DNA of 64,000 bases from Raffaelea ambrosiae (taxonomy: Eukaryota > Ascomycota > Sordariomycetes > Ophiostomatales > Ophiostomataceae), in contig PCDI01000003.1 in NCBI GenBank assembly GCA_002778195.1, forward strand, positions 2,749,913 through 2,813,912. The letters are read 5' to 3'. This document shows, in pieces, positions 35,498-45,301 of this stretch (positions are counted from its first letter, which is position 1; each line of letters starts with the position of its first letter). Made by a program: the position numbers and the translations under genes. The notes under the pieces are model-generated. The model did not search any database. It worked only from the letters and a program-made list of their open reading frames with translations, and was not told where the DNA came from.

Positions 35498-37006
35498 ATG
35501 GTCTCGCTTCTCAATGCGCTCTCCTATTTGGAGATTTTCTGTCTCGTGGCGGCTACGGTTGTCGCGATGCCAGCACAAGGATCACTACATTTGAATGCAT
35601 CGAGCTACCACGCCATTGGAAAACGCGACATACCTGTTCGCCTCTGTAAAGCGCGGCAGGAAGAGAATATTTTATCTGGCTACCAAGATGTTTCGGAGGC
35701 AGTAAGTTCTTCCGTGCCAATTCCCTAATGGCTGCTTCGATCCATGACTGGTCGTGTGCTTCGAAAGGCCGGCTCATAGTACCAACAGACAGAAATTGCT
35801 CACAACTACACATAACTTGTCAGCTCGATGTCATGATTTGGAGAGCTGGGGTTTTGCGCGATACACTTCAAGATCGGAATTTTCAGTTCCAACGCATCAC
35901 TCGGGAATCACTGACTGCTCTCCGGACATTTCATACCATGTATGGAACGTACTTTGTGGATAGAAGTGACCAGCGCCAATGGTCAGCGGGTATAGCAGCA
36001 CTGGACCGTGTCATCGAGATTGCGGAACTCATTCAGGAAGCACTCTTTCATCACAGAGCCCCCCCCTACACGGTCTTTATATATTGCAAGGAGGACGTGC
36101 TACAATATTCGGACAGTGATCGCAGTGAGTTCCTCTCGCTCTCTCTCCCAAACGCCTGAAGTGTCTGCTTTCGCCAAGTCGCGGCGTCGTCTTGGGTAAT
36201 TATGAGCATGCAGTGGCCATTGTATACTTTCAGGAGCAGCTACTTACACAATTCAATATCACATCATCGCAGATGAATTCCCATTGGGGTTTACAGGCTC
36301 TGGAGCTGCAGTATTCCAAGTTGAACGTCGCTGTCGGGAACGAGGAGTACGACGAGATGTCAGAGTGTCGGCCTACACAGTCCCGGTATATTTCACGGAC
36401 GAGGATGGCGACTTTCACAGTAACGATTACATTATACTCTGTCCCTACACTTTAAACCACAGAGTGTTCAAAGTACGAACCTGCGTAACACAATGGAGGA
36501 CGTGCGCAGGGAAACCACTCAGCACCATCCTCCGAGATTTGCCGGCCCACATTTTGATAAACGAACTTTGCCACTGCACCAATATCTTCAACATCGAGAG
36601 CGGCATTGGTCCACTCAGTAAGTTAACAGAGACATATCGTATCGGTAGTATTGCTGATGGCCGTTCAGCTGATCCAACCTGCCGCACATTTTCCGCGGAC
36701 GTCTTCGCATGTACCGCCAGGCTCGCTACGGAGAATCCTATAGCCGCACTACATAGTGCTGGTAAGTGAATAAAAAGCAGGAAGCATTGTACACCGTCAA
36801 AGCTCGTGCTAACGAGGACGTGATATCGAATTCAGAGAGCTTTTCCGCGTTTGTTATAGGTGCGTTTTGTTGATTCGTCTGTCAGGCCATCACGCTTGTC
36901 GGACCCGAGCTAATAAACCTGCACAGCTATGTTACTGGACCGATTTGATTGGTCCACGGGATTTGGGGTAGCGTTAGATAGTGCAACCGACCCTGCGGAG
37001 GATTAA
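35498..37006 (+). CDS. secreted deuterolysin-like (aspzincin) protein with degenerate zinc motif
   Basis: Six exons (35498-35701, 35824-36124, 36273-36617, 36669-36761, 36836-36859, 36927-37006); 348 aa. Signal peptide about 1-24. Family signs of M35/Lys-specific metallo-endopeptidases: GIAALDRVIEIAEL, a YIILCP strand, the helix that should carry HExxH, and the C-terminal ENPIAALHSAESFSAF segment typical of these secreted proteins. The zinc motif reads N265-E-L-C-H269: the first His is Asn, so proteolytic activity is doubtful. Exon 2's start was chosen because it alone keeps the frame. GC content and codon use are clearly lower than in the FAD gene next door. It could be a pseudoenzyme effector or a binding protein. 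Confidence 0.72.
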
Positions 37007-37204
37007 GACCCCGCCAGGGGGGTTAGCGATGTCGTGACGAACTGGGGAGCGGCTGTAGTGTCTTCACACAGTAACTGCGTATGCCGAGTTGTGGAATCAT
37101 GGTTGCTTGTTTTTCTTAACTAACTCGAGAGGGGTGGGTCCTAATCTAAGGGTATTGCTAGATGTACGCGGCGTACAGATAACAATTTGTACGCCCCTCT
37201 TAGA

Positions 37205-37216
37205 TGACGTCACGTG
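37205..37216. promoter_or_regulatory. CRE palindrome overlapping an E-box
   Basis: TGACGTCA (37205-37212, the ATF/CREB palindrome) overlaps CACGTG (37211-37216, a bHLH site). Further TGACG half-sites lie at about 37034, 37227 and 37262, and a GTACGC-G-GCGTAC inverted repeat lies near 37160. The site is 421 bp upstream of the FAD-reductase ATG. A bZIP/bHLH role is inferred from sequence only. Confidence 0.45.
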
Positions 37217-37636
37217 CGCGCACCCGTGACGCAGGACTCCATGAAAAGCCAGTCTTGTTAGTGACGTGTAACGTAGTAGAAAGTGTAATAGAAACACATG
37301 TACCAAAGGAGACCAGAGTTTAATTTTTCATTCGTATACATAATACGTGTCGCCAAGCCGGGAGTGCTCCGGAGAAGCAAAGATAGTTAAAACATCAGGA
37401 AAGTCTTAAAAAAAAAGTAAGACAATTAGAATAAGAGGGCTCGGGAGAGGCAGGATTGATTCATGAAGTGGGTCTGAGACAATTCCATCGGAGTCTGATT
37501 GGCTGCGGACCTTTTCGTGCACCAATTGCCTTCGCCAAAACCGTGAAAGCCCCACCAAGCCACTCGCGACACAAAAACTTGGTACGCTTCTTGTTTCCGT
37601 ATTCCTTTTGTCTCCTCCTCCTCCACCGCCGCCTCC

Positions 37637-39175
37637 ATGGATACCCACAAGCAGGCCGTGGCCCAGATCGCCGCGGCTGTGCGCCAGTACTTCTCGCGCG
37701 GCCAGCCCTACCGCATCTTCCACGGCTCGACCAACTCGACGCGACCCAGGGCCGGTGCTGCTCACCGGCATGCCGTCGACATCAGCGGCCTGCGGAACGT
37801 GCTGCATGTCGACACGGCACGCCGCACGGCCTTGGTCGAGCCCAACGTGCCCATGGACCGGCTGGTCGCCGCCACACTGCCGCATGGCCTGGTGCCTCCC
37901 GTGGTCATGGAGTTCCCCGGCATCACGGCCGGGGGCGGCTATGCCGGCACCGCGGGCGAGAGCAGCTCCTTCCGACACGGGTTCTTTGACGAGACCATCA
38001 ACCGCGTCGAAATGGTGCTGCCCAGCGGCGAGGTGGTGGAGACGTCTCCGCGCGCCGACGACCCCCGACGGGACCTCTTCCGCGGTGCCGCCGGTGCGCT
38101 GGGCACCCTGGGCACCACGACGCTGATGGAGCTGCAGCTGGTGCCGGCGCGGAAGTACGTCCGCACGACATACCACCGGCGGCACAGCGTGGGCGACACC
38201 ATCCGGCTGGTCCGCGAAGAGAGCGACGTGTCCAGGGGCCCGGCCAACACAAACGACTATGTCGACGGCATCGTGTTTGGCCGCGACCACGGCGTCGTCG
38301 TCACGGGCGAGCTGACCGACGACGAGCCGCCGGCCTCGTCGTCCCAGACGAAGACGACACCGCCCGTCCAGACATTCAGCTACCCCGGCGACCCCTGGTT
38401 CTACCTGCATGTGCAGGACCGCACCAAGGACGCCGGCCCCGCGTCGCCCCCCGTCGTCGAGTACGTGCCCCTGGCCGAGTACCTCTTCCGCTACGACCGC
38501 GGCGGCTTTTGGGTCGGCCGCTCGGCCTTTTCCTACTTCCCCTTCCCCTTCAACCGCGCCACCCGCTGGTGCCTCGACGACTTCTTGCACACGCGCATGC
38601 TGTACAAGGCCCTGCACGCCTCGGGCCAGTCCGCCACCTACGTCGTCCAGGACCTCGGCCTGCCGTACCGCACCGCCGAGGCCTTCATCGACTACACGGC
38701 CGAAACCTTTGGCATCTGGCCGCTCTGGCTGTGTCCGCTCAAGGAGTATGCCGGCCCGACGTTCCACCCGCACAGCGCGGACCCCACCACCGGCCAGCCC
38801 GAGCCCATGCTCAACATCGGCCTCTGGGGCCCGGGCCCTCCCGACGCGGACAGGTGCATCGCCCTCAACCGCGACCTGGAGGCGCGCCTGCACCGCGACT
38901 TTGGCGGCATGAAGTGGTTCTATGCCCACGCCTACTACGACGAGGCCGACTTCTGGCAGATCTATGACCGCCCGGCCTACGAGGCGCTGCGGACCAAGTA
39001 CCAGGCCACGTCGCTGCCGTCGGTGTACGATAAGCTCAAGGTGGATGTGGGCGGCGACAAGACGGCCGCAAGGCAGGGCTGGGGCACGCGCTGGCCTCTG
39101 GCGGGCGTGGCCGGCCTGCGGGCTTCCATCGCCAGCGGTGCTTACCTGCCCCGGACGCCTCCGTGGCGGGTCTGA
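37637..39175 (+). CDS. FAD-dependent oxidoreductase, delta(24)-sterol reductase (DWARF1/DHCR24)-like
   Basis: Single exon, 512 aa. The N-terminal FAD-binding type-4 (PCMH) domain carries YRIFHGSTNSTR, VDISGLRNVLHVD, VEPNVPMDRLV and MEFPGITAGGGYAGTAGESSS, the hallmark run of the 24-dehydrocholesterol reductase family. Members use FAD and NADPH to saturate side-chain double bonds of sterols or related terpenoids. No strong N-terminal membrane anchor is visible, unlike the animal and plant enzymes, so it may be soluble. GC3 is very high. A decayed copy lies 2.3 kb upstream, and a terpene cyclase and P450 lie 2-4 kb downstream, which suggests a terpenoid rather than housekeeping sterol substrate; that is inference. 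Confidence 0.87.
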   Translation: MDTHKQAVAQIAAAVRQYFSRGQPYRIFHGSTNSTRPRAGAAHRHAVDISGLRNVLHVDTARRTALVEPNVPMDRLVAATLPHGLVPPVVMEFPGITAGGGYAGTAGESSSFRHGFFDETINRVEMVLPSGEVVETSPRADDPRRDLFRGAAGALGTLGTTTLMELQLVPARKYVRTTYHRRHSVGDTIRLVREESDVSRGPANTNDYVDGIVFGRDHGVVVTGELTDDEPPASSSQTKTTPPVQTFSYPGDPWFYLHVQDRTKDAGPASPPVVEYVPLAEYLFRYDRGGFWVGRSAFSYFPFPFNRATRWCLDDFLHTRMLYKALHASGQSATYVVQDLGLPYRTAEAFIDYTAETFGIWPLWLCPLKEYAGPTFHPHSADPTTGQPEPMLNIGLWGPGPPDADRCIALNRDLEARLHRDFGGMKWFYAHAYYDEADFWQIYDRPAYEALRTKYQATSLPSVYDKLKVDVGGDKTAARQGWGTRWPLAGVAGLRASIASGAYLPRTPPWRV

Positions 39176-39453
39176 GAGAGTCGGTCGGCGACGTGTTGCG
39201 AAGACGGTTCCTCCCTAGTCGTCCTGTCTGGCTGTTTGCACATGTAGATGTAGGCGTGTACATATAGAAACGGAGGTATAAAAAATCATAAAAATTGGAA
39301 AATAAGTACTACTACCACCCGCCTGAGACGGTATAGTTATGAACAAAGTTGTCTAAGTTGTCGGGGCACAGGCGTGGGCGAGTAGTGTTTAAGTTATCGG
39401 GGCGCAGGCGTGGGCGCGTAGTTGGTATCAATGCACATGCTCACCCATCTCGG

Positions 39454-40458
39454 CTAAAACTCGTACGGAGCCCGTCCCTGGCGTGCTGCCTCCTCCTCGT
39501 GTATTTCCATCAGCATGTCGCGCAGCCGGGAGATTTTGTTTTCCAATTCGGCGCCAAATCGAATTTCATTTACACAGTCCTCGAGCTCGTCGTCCATCTC
39601 TGGATAAATATGGGGTTCCCACTCGGTGCTGAGGGAATCCGTCCCTGTCAGGGATGCCATCATGCGCTGGTTGGCCAGCATCCGCTGCTTGAGAAAGCTC
39701 CATAACCTGGACAGCCAGTCCTCCAAGATAAAGGTGTTCTGCCAACAATACTGCTGTTCGGGATTCAAGAACCGCAGCCGGTGCGGCAGGTCAGGGTTCC
39801 GACGCAGGAGGTATGTTCTGAAGTGCTCGGTCGCGTCTTCGCGGAGGAGCGGGTACATTTCAGTCAAAGTGTCGTCGATCGGAGCCACCAGATCAACTTC
39901 GTCAAGGCCGGCCTCGTTCCAGGGGAGTGGCGTGAAGATGACCAACTCCCGCGTCCGCACGTGTCGCCATGGCCTGCGTTGACTTCGCAGCCGTACAGAG
40001 CGTTGATATGCGGCCGAGAGCTGGATGTCCAGAAAGTCCCCCATGGAGTCATCGTCGCGCATGTATTCGGCAACCGTCTCTCCGTCGAGCGTCTCTCCGT
40101 CAGGCGTCTCTCCGTCGGGCGTCTCTCTGTCGAGCGTCTCTCCGTCGGGCGTCTCTCCGTCGGGCGTCTCTTCGTCGAGCGTGTCTTCGTCGAACACATC
40201 ATCGAAAATAAATGGTGAAAGTTCCAACTCAGGTATTGGCTCATGGTTATGCTGTGCACTATCTGCAGGCTCCGGTCTTTGCTCACGAGCGGCCACATCG
40301 TTTTCGTACCACTGAACGATCTCGAAGATGGAGGGGAGCACGTCTAGTTCATGTCTCGATGATAACTGAGCGGGTGACTGGGTGTCCGACGGAGACGTAG
40401 GATTGGTCTCTATGGAAGTGATAGAAGCTGTTCGAGTGCGAGCCTCTATGTGGTCCAT
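39454..40458 (-). CDS. acidic hypothetical protein with pentapeptide repeats
   Basis: Single exon, 334 aa, no recognised domain. Residues about 1-85 are Ser/Thr/Glu-rich. Residues 89-128 are eight tandem GETxD-like pentapeptides. Residues 140-260 look globular, with RRPWRHVRTRELVIFTPLPW followed by acidic stretches. A C-terminal helix (about 295-330) with heptad-like charge pattern could be a coiled coil. No signal peptide or membrane segment, so it is presumably intracellular. It converges with the FAD reductase, whose 3' end is 278 bp away. A real gene is likely because the long ATG-started frame is intact in moderate-GC sequence, but its function is unknown. Confidence 0.6.
   Translation of the reverse strand: MDHIEARTRTASITSIETNPTSPSDTQSPAQLSSRHELDVLPSIFEIVQWYENDVAAREQRPEPADSAQHNHEPIPELELSPFIFDDVFDEDTLDEETPDGETPDGETLDRETPDGETPDGETLDGETVAEYMRDDDSMGDFLDIQLSAAYQRSVRLRSQRRPWRHVRTRELVIFTPLPWNEAGLDEVDLVAPIDDTLTEMYPLLREDATEHFRTYLLRRNPDLPHRLRFLNPEQQYCWQNTFILEDWLSRLWSFLKQRMLANQRMMASLTGTDSLSTEWEPHIYPEMDDELEDCVNEIRFGAELENKISRLRDMLMEIHEEEAARQGRAPYEF
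40075..40194 (-). repeat. 15-bp coding minisatellite, eight units
   Basis: There are eight in-frame 15-bp units (CGTCTCTCCGTCGGG-type on the plus strand) inside the acidic hypothetical gene. Units are 80-100% identical, indicating recent expansion by slippage or unequal exchange. Confidence 0.9.
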
Positions 40459-40996
40459 CGAATGTTGTGTATTAATATAGCCATATATCGGTTGCGAGTC
40501 TCACTGTTGCCCAGTGGATTCCGTGTATAATGTGAGGACATGTTGCAAGATATTGACGGAGCGTGGAAATATTTGGAACACACACCAGGAAGTTGACCTG
40601 TACCAGTTTATATAGAGTTTTGTTTCTGTCTTTTTTTTTTTTTTTACATCCGTGAATTCTATCTGACAGTGTGGGTTATGGGTAAAATATAAATAAAAAA
40701 ACCAGCAAATCAGCCCTTCTTAAAAAGCGATAGACCCCAAGGTGCCGTGCATTCATACATGCATTTCTTATGCCACAACCTTGCTACATGCTTTCCGCAG
40801 AACTCTAATTCCATGTCCGTTTGGTTTCTTTTATCATTCTGGCGTGTCTTGCTAATAACCTGAACCTAAACGAGAATAATCGATAAATAAACGTCCTGAG
40901 GTGGTTGCCATGCACGTGACAGCAAGTGGCCCCTATTTCGTAATACAACGTGCCCATTCGTAAATGCAAACATTGATCAGCAATCCATTACGTGGT
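40459..40996. other. AT-rich intergenic region
   Basis: Contains a T run near 40631 and AT-rich sequence between the acidic hypothetical gene and the terpene cyclase 3' end. No gene seen. Confidence 0.55.
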
Positions 40997-42010
40997 CTAA
41001 ATGATGTTCTTGTGGGTCGAGCGCTTCGCGGCCTTGCCATGTCTACGGCGTTTTGCTCCCGTAGTTTCGCCCCACTGGGGCGGCCCACTCGCGCCCGCTG
41101 CCGTGCAGGTGCCCACGCGGCTCAAGAGACGGCCGTATGAAATGTCGCACACAAGAGACGTCATATTCAACGCAATAGCAGCTGGGTGAGCCCAGTAGCT
41201 GTGTGCTTCTGGCCAGTGCCACCAGAGCAGTCCATTGGCAAAGCCAAGACCAACGATGGATCCCACGATGCGGAAGAGCCTAAAATAAAGTCAGCATAGG
41301 AGATCGAAAGAGTTTGCCCCGAAGATACAAGTAGTGCGGGCCTGAAGGGAAGAAAATGCGATGGAAACGCACCATATTGCTCGGCTGCCAGCGGTGGCTG
41401 CACGACGAGCCTGCAGCATGTTAAGACACCACGCACTCAACAATACTTGAGATACGCTCGCCGTCCAAAAAGTCAACTCGATCGTGTCATATCCTTCTTT
41501 ACCGCGCCAGAACTTACCCGTCTTGTCACCCAGCCCTCGACCAGGGCGGCTGAGCCACCAATGGGCAACAGCCACCTGTGTCGCGGCGCCGGCGACTACG
41601 AGCACTGTCAGCACTGTGGCCATGTTCTGAGTGATGAACCGACGGTATCGCTGGTGGAAATACTGCCGGCCGTCGTGCTCGGAGCGTGCGCTGCGCTCTA
41701 TCGTCCAGGTGCTTTCGGCAAAGCGTATTGTGGCCCAGACGAGACCGAGGTCGAGAAGCATCCAGATAAAAAGACCGGTGGCTTCCAGAACCGCACCATC
41801 TGCTACATTCAGCAGGCAAAACACGAGCTCCCAAGAAACATTGAGACACAGCGGCACAACGGGCATGCCGTATATATGCGTACGGATGGCGTCACGGGTA
41901 AGAAGGATGTAGACCATGTCCCAGCAGATGGCGCTGATGGCTAGAAGCACCGTGGTTGCGGGCAGCAGCCACGCTGGCGCGTGCTCGGGCGGGACATCAT
42001 ACAATCCCAT
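40997..42010 (-). CDS. Pyr4-family integral-membrane terpene cyclase
   Basis: Two exons (42010-41373, 41279-40997), 306 aa with about seven membrane segments. It matches the Pyr4/PaxB/Trt1-type cyclases that protonate an epoxide or alkene of a prenylated substrate to close rings in fungal meroterpenoids and indole diterpenes. Diagnostic features are the N-terminal VPPEHAPAW, the YGMPVVPLCLNVSWEL motif with Glu61 (equivalent to Pyr4 Glu63), DLGLVWATIR, and a C-terminal LVCDISY with Asp258 (candidate for Pyr4 Asp218). It is longer than most members, with a hydrophilic loop at about 120-145 and a basic C-terminal tail. ATG 42010 is the first in-frame ATG. Divergent from the P450 gene. Confidence 0.82.
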
Positions 42011-43543
42011 TCTCCAAGGCAACGAGGCTGGTGGTGTATCTTGTTGGACGTACCGACAGTGGTTCAATCCCACTAAACGACAAAAGTGTTACTGTTTTGG
42101 AGAAAATAGAGGGGAATAGGTGAGGCGAATTTGAGATGAATTGTTTTTATTCTCAAATACGGGGTTCTAACTAGACTCTTATACCACAGCCTTGAACACA
42201 ATCTGAAAGCCATCTGAACAGCACCCCAGCTCCTGCCCAACTGGACTGGTCCAGCTGCCGCTAAGAATAAACACATCTAGCTCTGTACATGAACACGCGT
42301 TTCTGTTCGCCCCTGCGTAAATGACACGGGCTTACTCGTTAAAATGACACGAAGCAGGTTGGTTGTTTGCCCCTGAGTAAATAACACGAAGCAGGTTGGT
42401 CGTTCGCCCCTGCGTAAATGACACGGGCCTACTCGCTAAAATGAGACGATGCACGTTGGTCGACAAGACATGACAAATGGACACTCATCGACGTGGACAC
42501 CAATGTCTTGATAAACCACAAAAGAGAAACATAATATGAAGTGAATGAGCCCAGCGAGCTGTGTGCTTGTCAAGAAAGCAAGTCCTTGTCTCGACCGTGA
42601 CACCAAAGCTCAGCCTCGCAGGTGACGTCGTTCAGTTGACCACAGGTCACGTGCTGGCGATCACACTGGGTCGGTCACCAATACCAGCACGATTTACCCG
42701 CCTATTTCCTAGGTATCCTGCTGGCAATTTGCTTGGAATACGTCCGGCACTTGCCGGGTATCACTTTATTCCCTTGCAGTCCCTTCTGGCACTGGCTAGA
42801 ATTCGATTTGTGGCGATTTGCCTGCTGCCGTGTCCGATTTTAAAGCTTGCCACTCAAGCAAGTGGGTCTCAGCCCTAGAGGCGGGCGAAGCCCTGAAAAG
42901 CCGGCCAAGAGGCAGATGCCTTCCATCGACTGCAAAATAGCAAATGTTTCAAGCGTTCCGCGAAAGTAATACGTATCCACCGATTGGCTCTCGCTGGTAC
43001 ACCTGTCGTCGGTATCATCTGTCCGGTGAAGGGCTTACCCCGCAAAATTGAGCATTGGCAGCCGTCGAAGCCGTTTCTTCCCAAATTGGACAGCTTTGCT
43101 CCGACAACAGAGTACTTCTCTGTATTGGGGGCTTCCGTCAATTGAACAATCCCTCACTACTGCAGTGCTCTCCACTCACTGAGTCTTCGATGGCATGCAC
43201 GAGAGCATGGACGTAAACGTCCAACATGCTCTTCGTATCTCTCTGCCTCTGCGCGAACCCGTTTGGTCTGCCTGCTAGGCAAGGTGACTACATCAGTTTC
43301 CATGACATCCAGGCCGCCGATCTCCTGGTGATCAAGTGACTTACCGTCCCTTGACTGGATAAAAACGTGGCGGCTCGGCAAATGCAATATGTATTCGATC
43401 CAGGACGAGATATCTTTTAAGCGTCTCCAAATTCGTCCCCAATGCTGTTTGTGCTTTTTACTACCTGGGGGAACTTGCAGCAGATATTTCCATCGTAACC
43501 TCCTTTTCACAATTTTGAATCCAGCTTTCACATTTAAACAGCT
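42011..43543. other. shared divergent promoter region of cyclase and P450
   Basis: About 1.5 kb between two head-to-head genes. It contains the tandem-repeat block at 42305-42461. Minus-strand open frames at 42875-43141 and 43157-43588 have no recognisable homology, and the second overlaps P450 exon 1. I treat the region as regulatory. Confidence 0.55.
42305..42461 (+). repeat. imperfect 60/37/60-bp tandem repeat in divergent promoter
   Basis: Three units start at 42305, 42365 and 42402, each opening with GTTYGCCCCTG and carrying GTAAATRACACG. The middle unit lacks 23 bp of the core. The 8-mer ATGACACG and its variants recur several times, making it a candidate cluster of transcription-factor sites shared by the cyclase and P450 genes. 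Confidence 0.8.
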
Positions 43544-45301
43544 ATGGTTGAAAACATGGAGGTTTTTCTGTCTCTCATGACGCAGCATTGGCCAACTGTC
43601 TTTCTTGTTGCTGTTGTTTTCGCCACTGGCTTCCTATGGCCCCGGCTAGTGAAGCGCTTCAAGTTTTCGAAATTCCCGATTCTCAATGAGAAATACCAAG
43701 GAAAGCCCGAGGAGTTCATGTTCCACTCAGCGTCACTCTACGAGGAAGGCTACAAGAAACTACGAGACGATGTCCACCGGCTTGTTACCCCAGACGGTAA
43801 GGTGAAACTCCGCCGATATCCGCTAGACGTGCAAAAAGGCTGACGAACAGGTGAACACATTGTCGTGCCGAACTGCTATCTCGACGAGCTTCGAAACCGC
43901 CCCGATGAAGACATAGATGTCCTGACAGCGTTCATGAAAGCCATGGAGAACGATTACATCCATCTATTCCCCGGGCACAAGAACACCCATATTGTCAATA
44001 GTGTCGTGAAGAAGGAGTTGACCAGAAACCTTGGTAAGGCCATACCAAAGGCGACAAGAACCCCAGGTGCTCTCGGATTTGCTGCAACAGACGATAAAGC
44101 CGTAGCTAACATACAAGTGAAAATCAACCCCTCCCTGTCGCGGGCCGTCACCGAGACGGTGGCTGCCGAGCTTCCTCCCTGCGACGAGTGGACACCCGTT
44201 CACATCAACAGGACACTCATGCGCATGGTTGCCATCATCTCGGGCCACGTGTTTATCGGGCCCGACCTCTGCCACCGACCAGAATACCTGGACGTCGCGG
44301 TCGACTTTACGACGGACATTGCCATGGCCGTACCGGTTGTGAAGCGCTGGAATCGGATAATTCGCCCTCTTGCCAACTATTTTGAGCCGCAGCTGGCCAA
44401 AGTGCGCGCGCACCGCAAGCGCATGCGGGACTTCCTGGCTCCCGTGATTGCCGAACGCCGAGCTGCCAAGGCGCGAGGCGAGACGATGCCCGAAGACACC
44501 CTGCAGTGGATGCTGGACAAAACTGACGTGGCCGGTGTCACGGATATGACCGAGCTGACCAACATGCAGCTGCTGCTGACCATGGCGGCCGTCCACACGA
44601 CAACACTGACCACGACGTTCATGTAGGTGCCAGCTCGGCACGGCGATTGTTATCAGGGTGTATGGCTAATGGTTAGCATCTATGACATGGTCTCCCGGCC
44701 GGACGTGGTCACCGCGTGCCGGGAGGAAATTCGCAAGGTCTTGGCGACAACCGGCGGCGTCATGACAACGAACGCCCTGTTCAATATGAAGCTGGTCGAC
44801 AGTGTTATGCGTGAATCGCAGCGCATGAACCCGCCCTTTCTCGACTCGTTCCGGCGCTACACGCTCAAGCCCATCAACCTCCGCGATGGCACCCACATCC
44901 CGGCCGGCTGTCTCATCGAAGCCGCGAACAAGGCTGTCCTCATGGACCCTGCGCTGTATCCCAACCCCGAGACCTTCGACCCATATCGGTTTGTTCGTCT
45001 CCGCACGACCGACGCGCCCGACCCCATCGCCTACAAAAATCGAGAGCAGTACCAATTTGTGAGCGTGACCAAGGAAAACATGAGCTTTGGATTTGGTCGG
45101 CACGCATGCCCCGGTCGCTTCTTCGCCGCCAACGAGATCAAACTGATTCTGGCGCAGCTGCTTCTCAATTATGACATGCGTCTGGCCGAAAAGGAGGCCG
45201 CGTCTGGCTCGGTTGTGGTTGGCAGTGGCATGGGGCCGGATCCCAACCGAAGCATCTTGTTTCGACGTGTGAAAAGTCCCGTGGACGATGTTAGCGGATA
45301 G
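43544..45301 (+). CDS. cytochrome P450 monooxygenase
   Basis: Haem-thiolate monooxygenase, ER-anchored by an N-terminal hydrophobic segment (about residues 15-32). Four exons: 43544-43796, 43851-44033, 44118-44622, 44677-45301; 521 aa. The I-helix reads AAVHTTT, the K-helix ESQR has Glu360 and Arg363, the PERF-like region is FDPYRF, and the haem loop FGFGRHACPGRFF has axial Cys458. The VHTTT I-helix and RHACPGRFFA loop are typical of fungal terpenoid-pathway P450s (indole-diterpene and meroterpenoid oxidases, CYP68-like). Divergently paired with the Pyr4-type cyclase, so it probably oxidises the cyclised terpenoid; the exact position or product cannot be told. All splice sites are GT-AG and the frame closes. 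Confidence 0.9.

Noticed and set aside
42060..42070. GGTTCAATCC, a tRNA B-box-like word
   Set aside because: No A box, acceptor stem or anticodon arm around it.
43157..43588. 143-codon minus-strand ATG frame
   Set aside because: Overlaps exon 1 of the P450, Arg/His-rich, no recognisable family.
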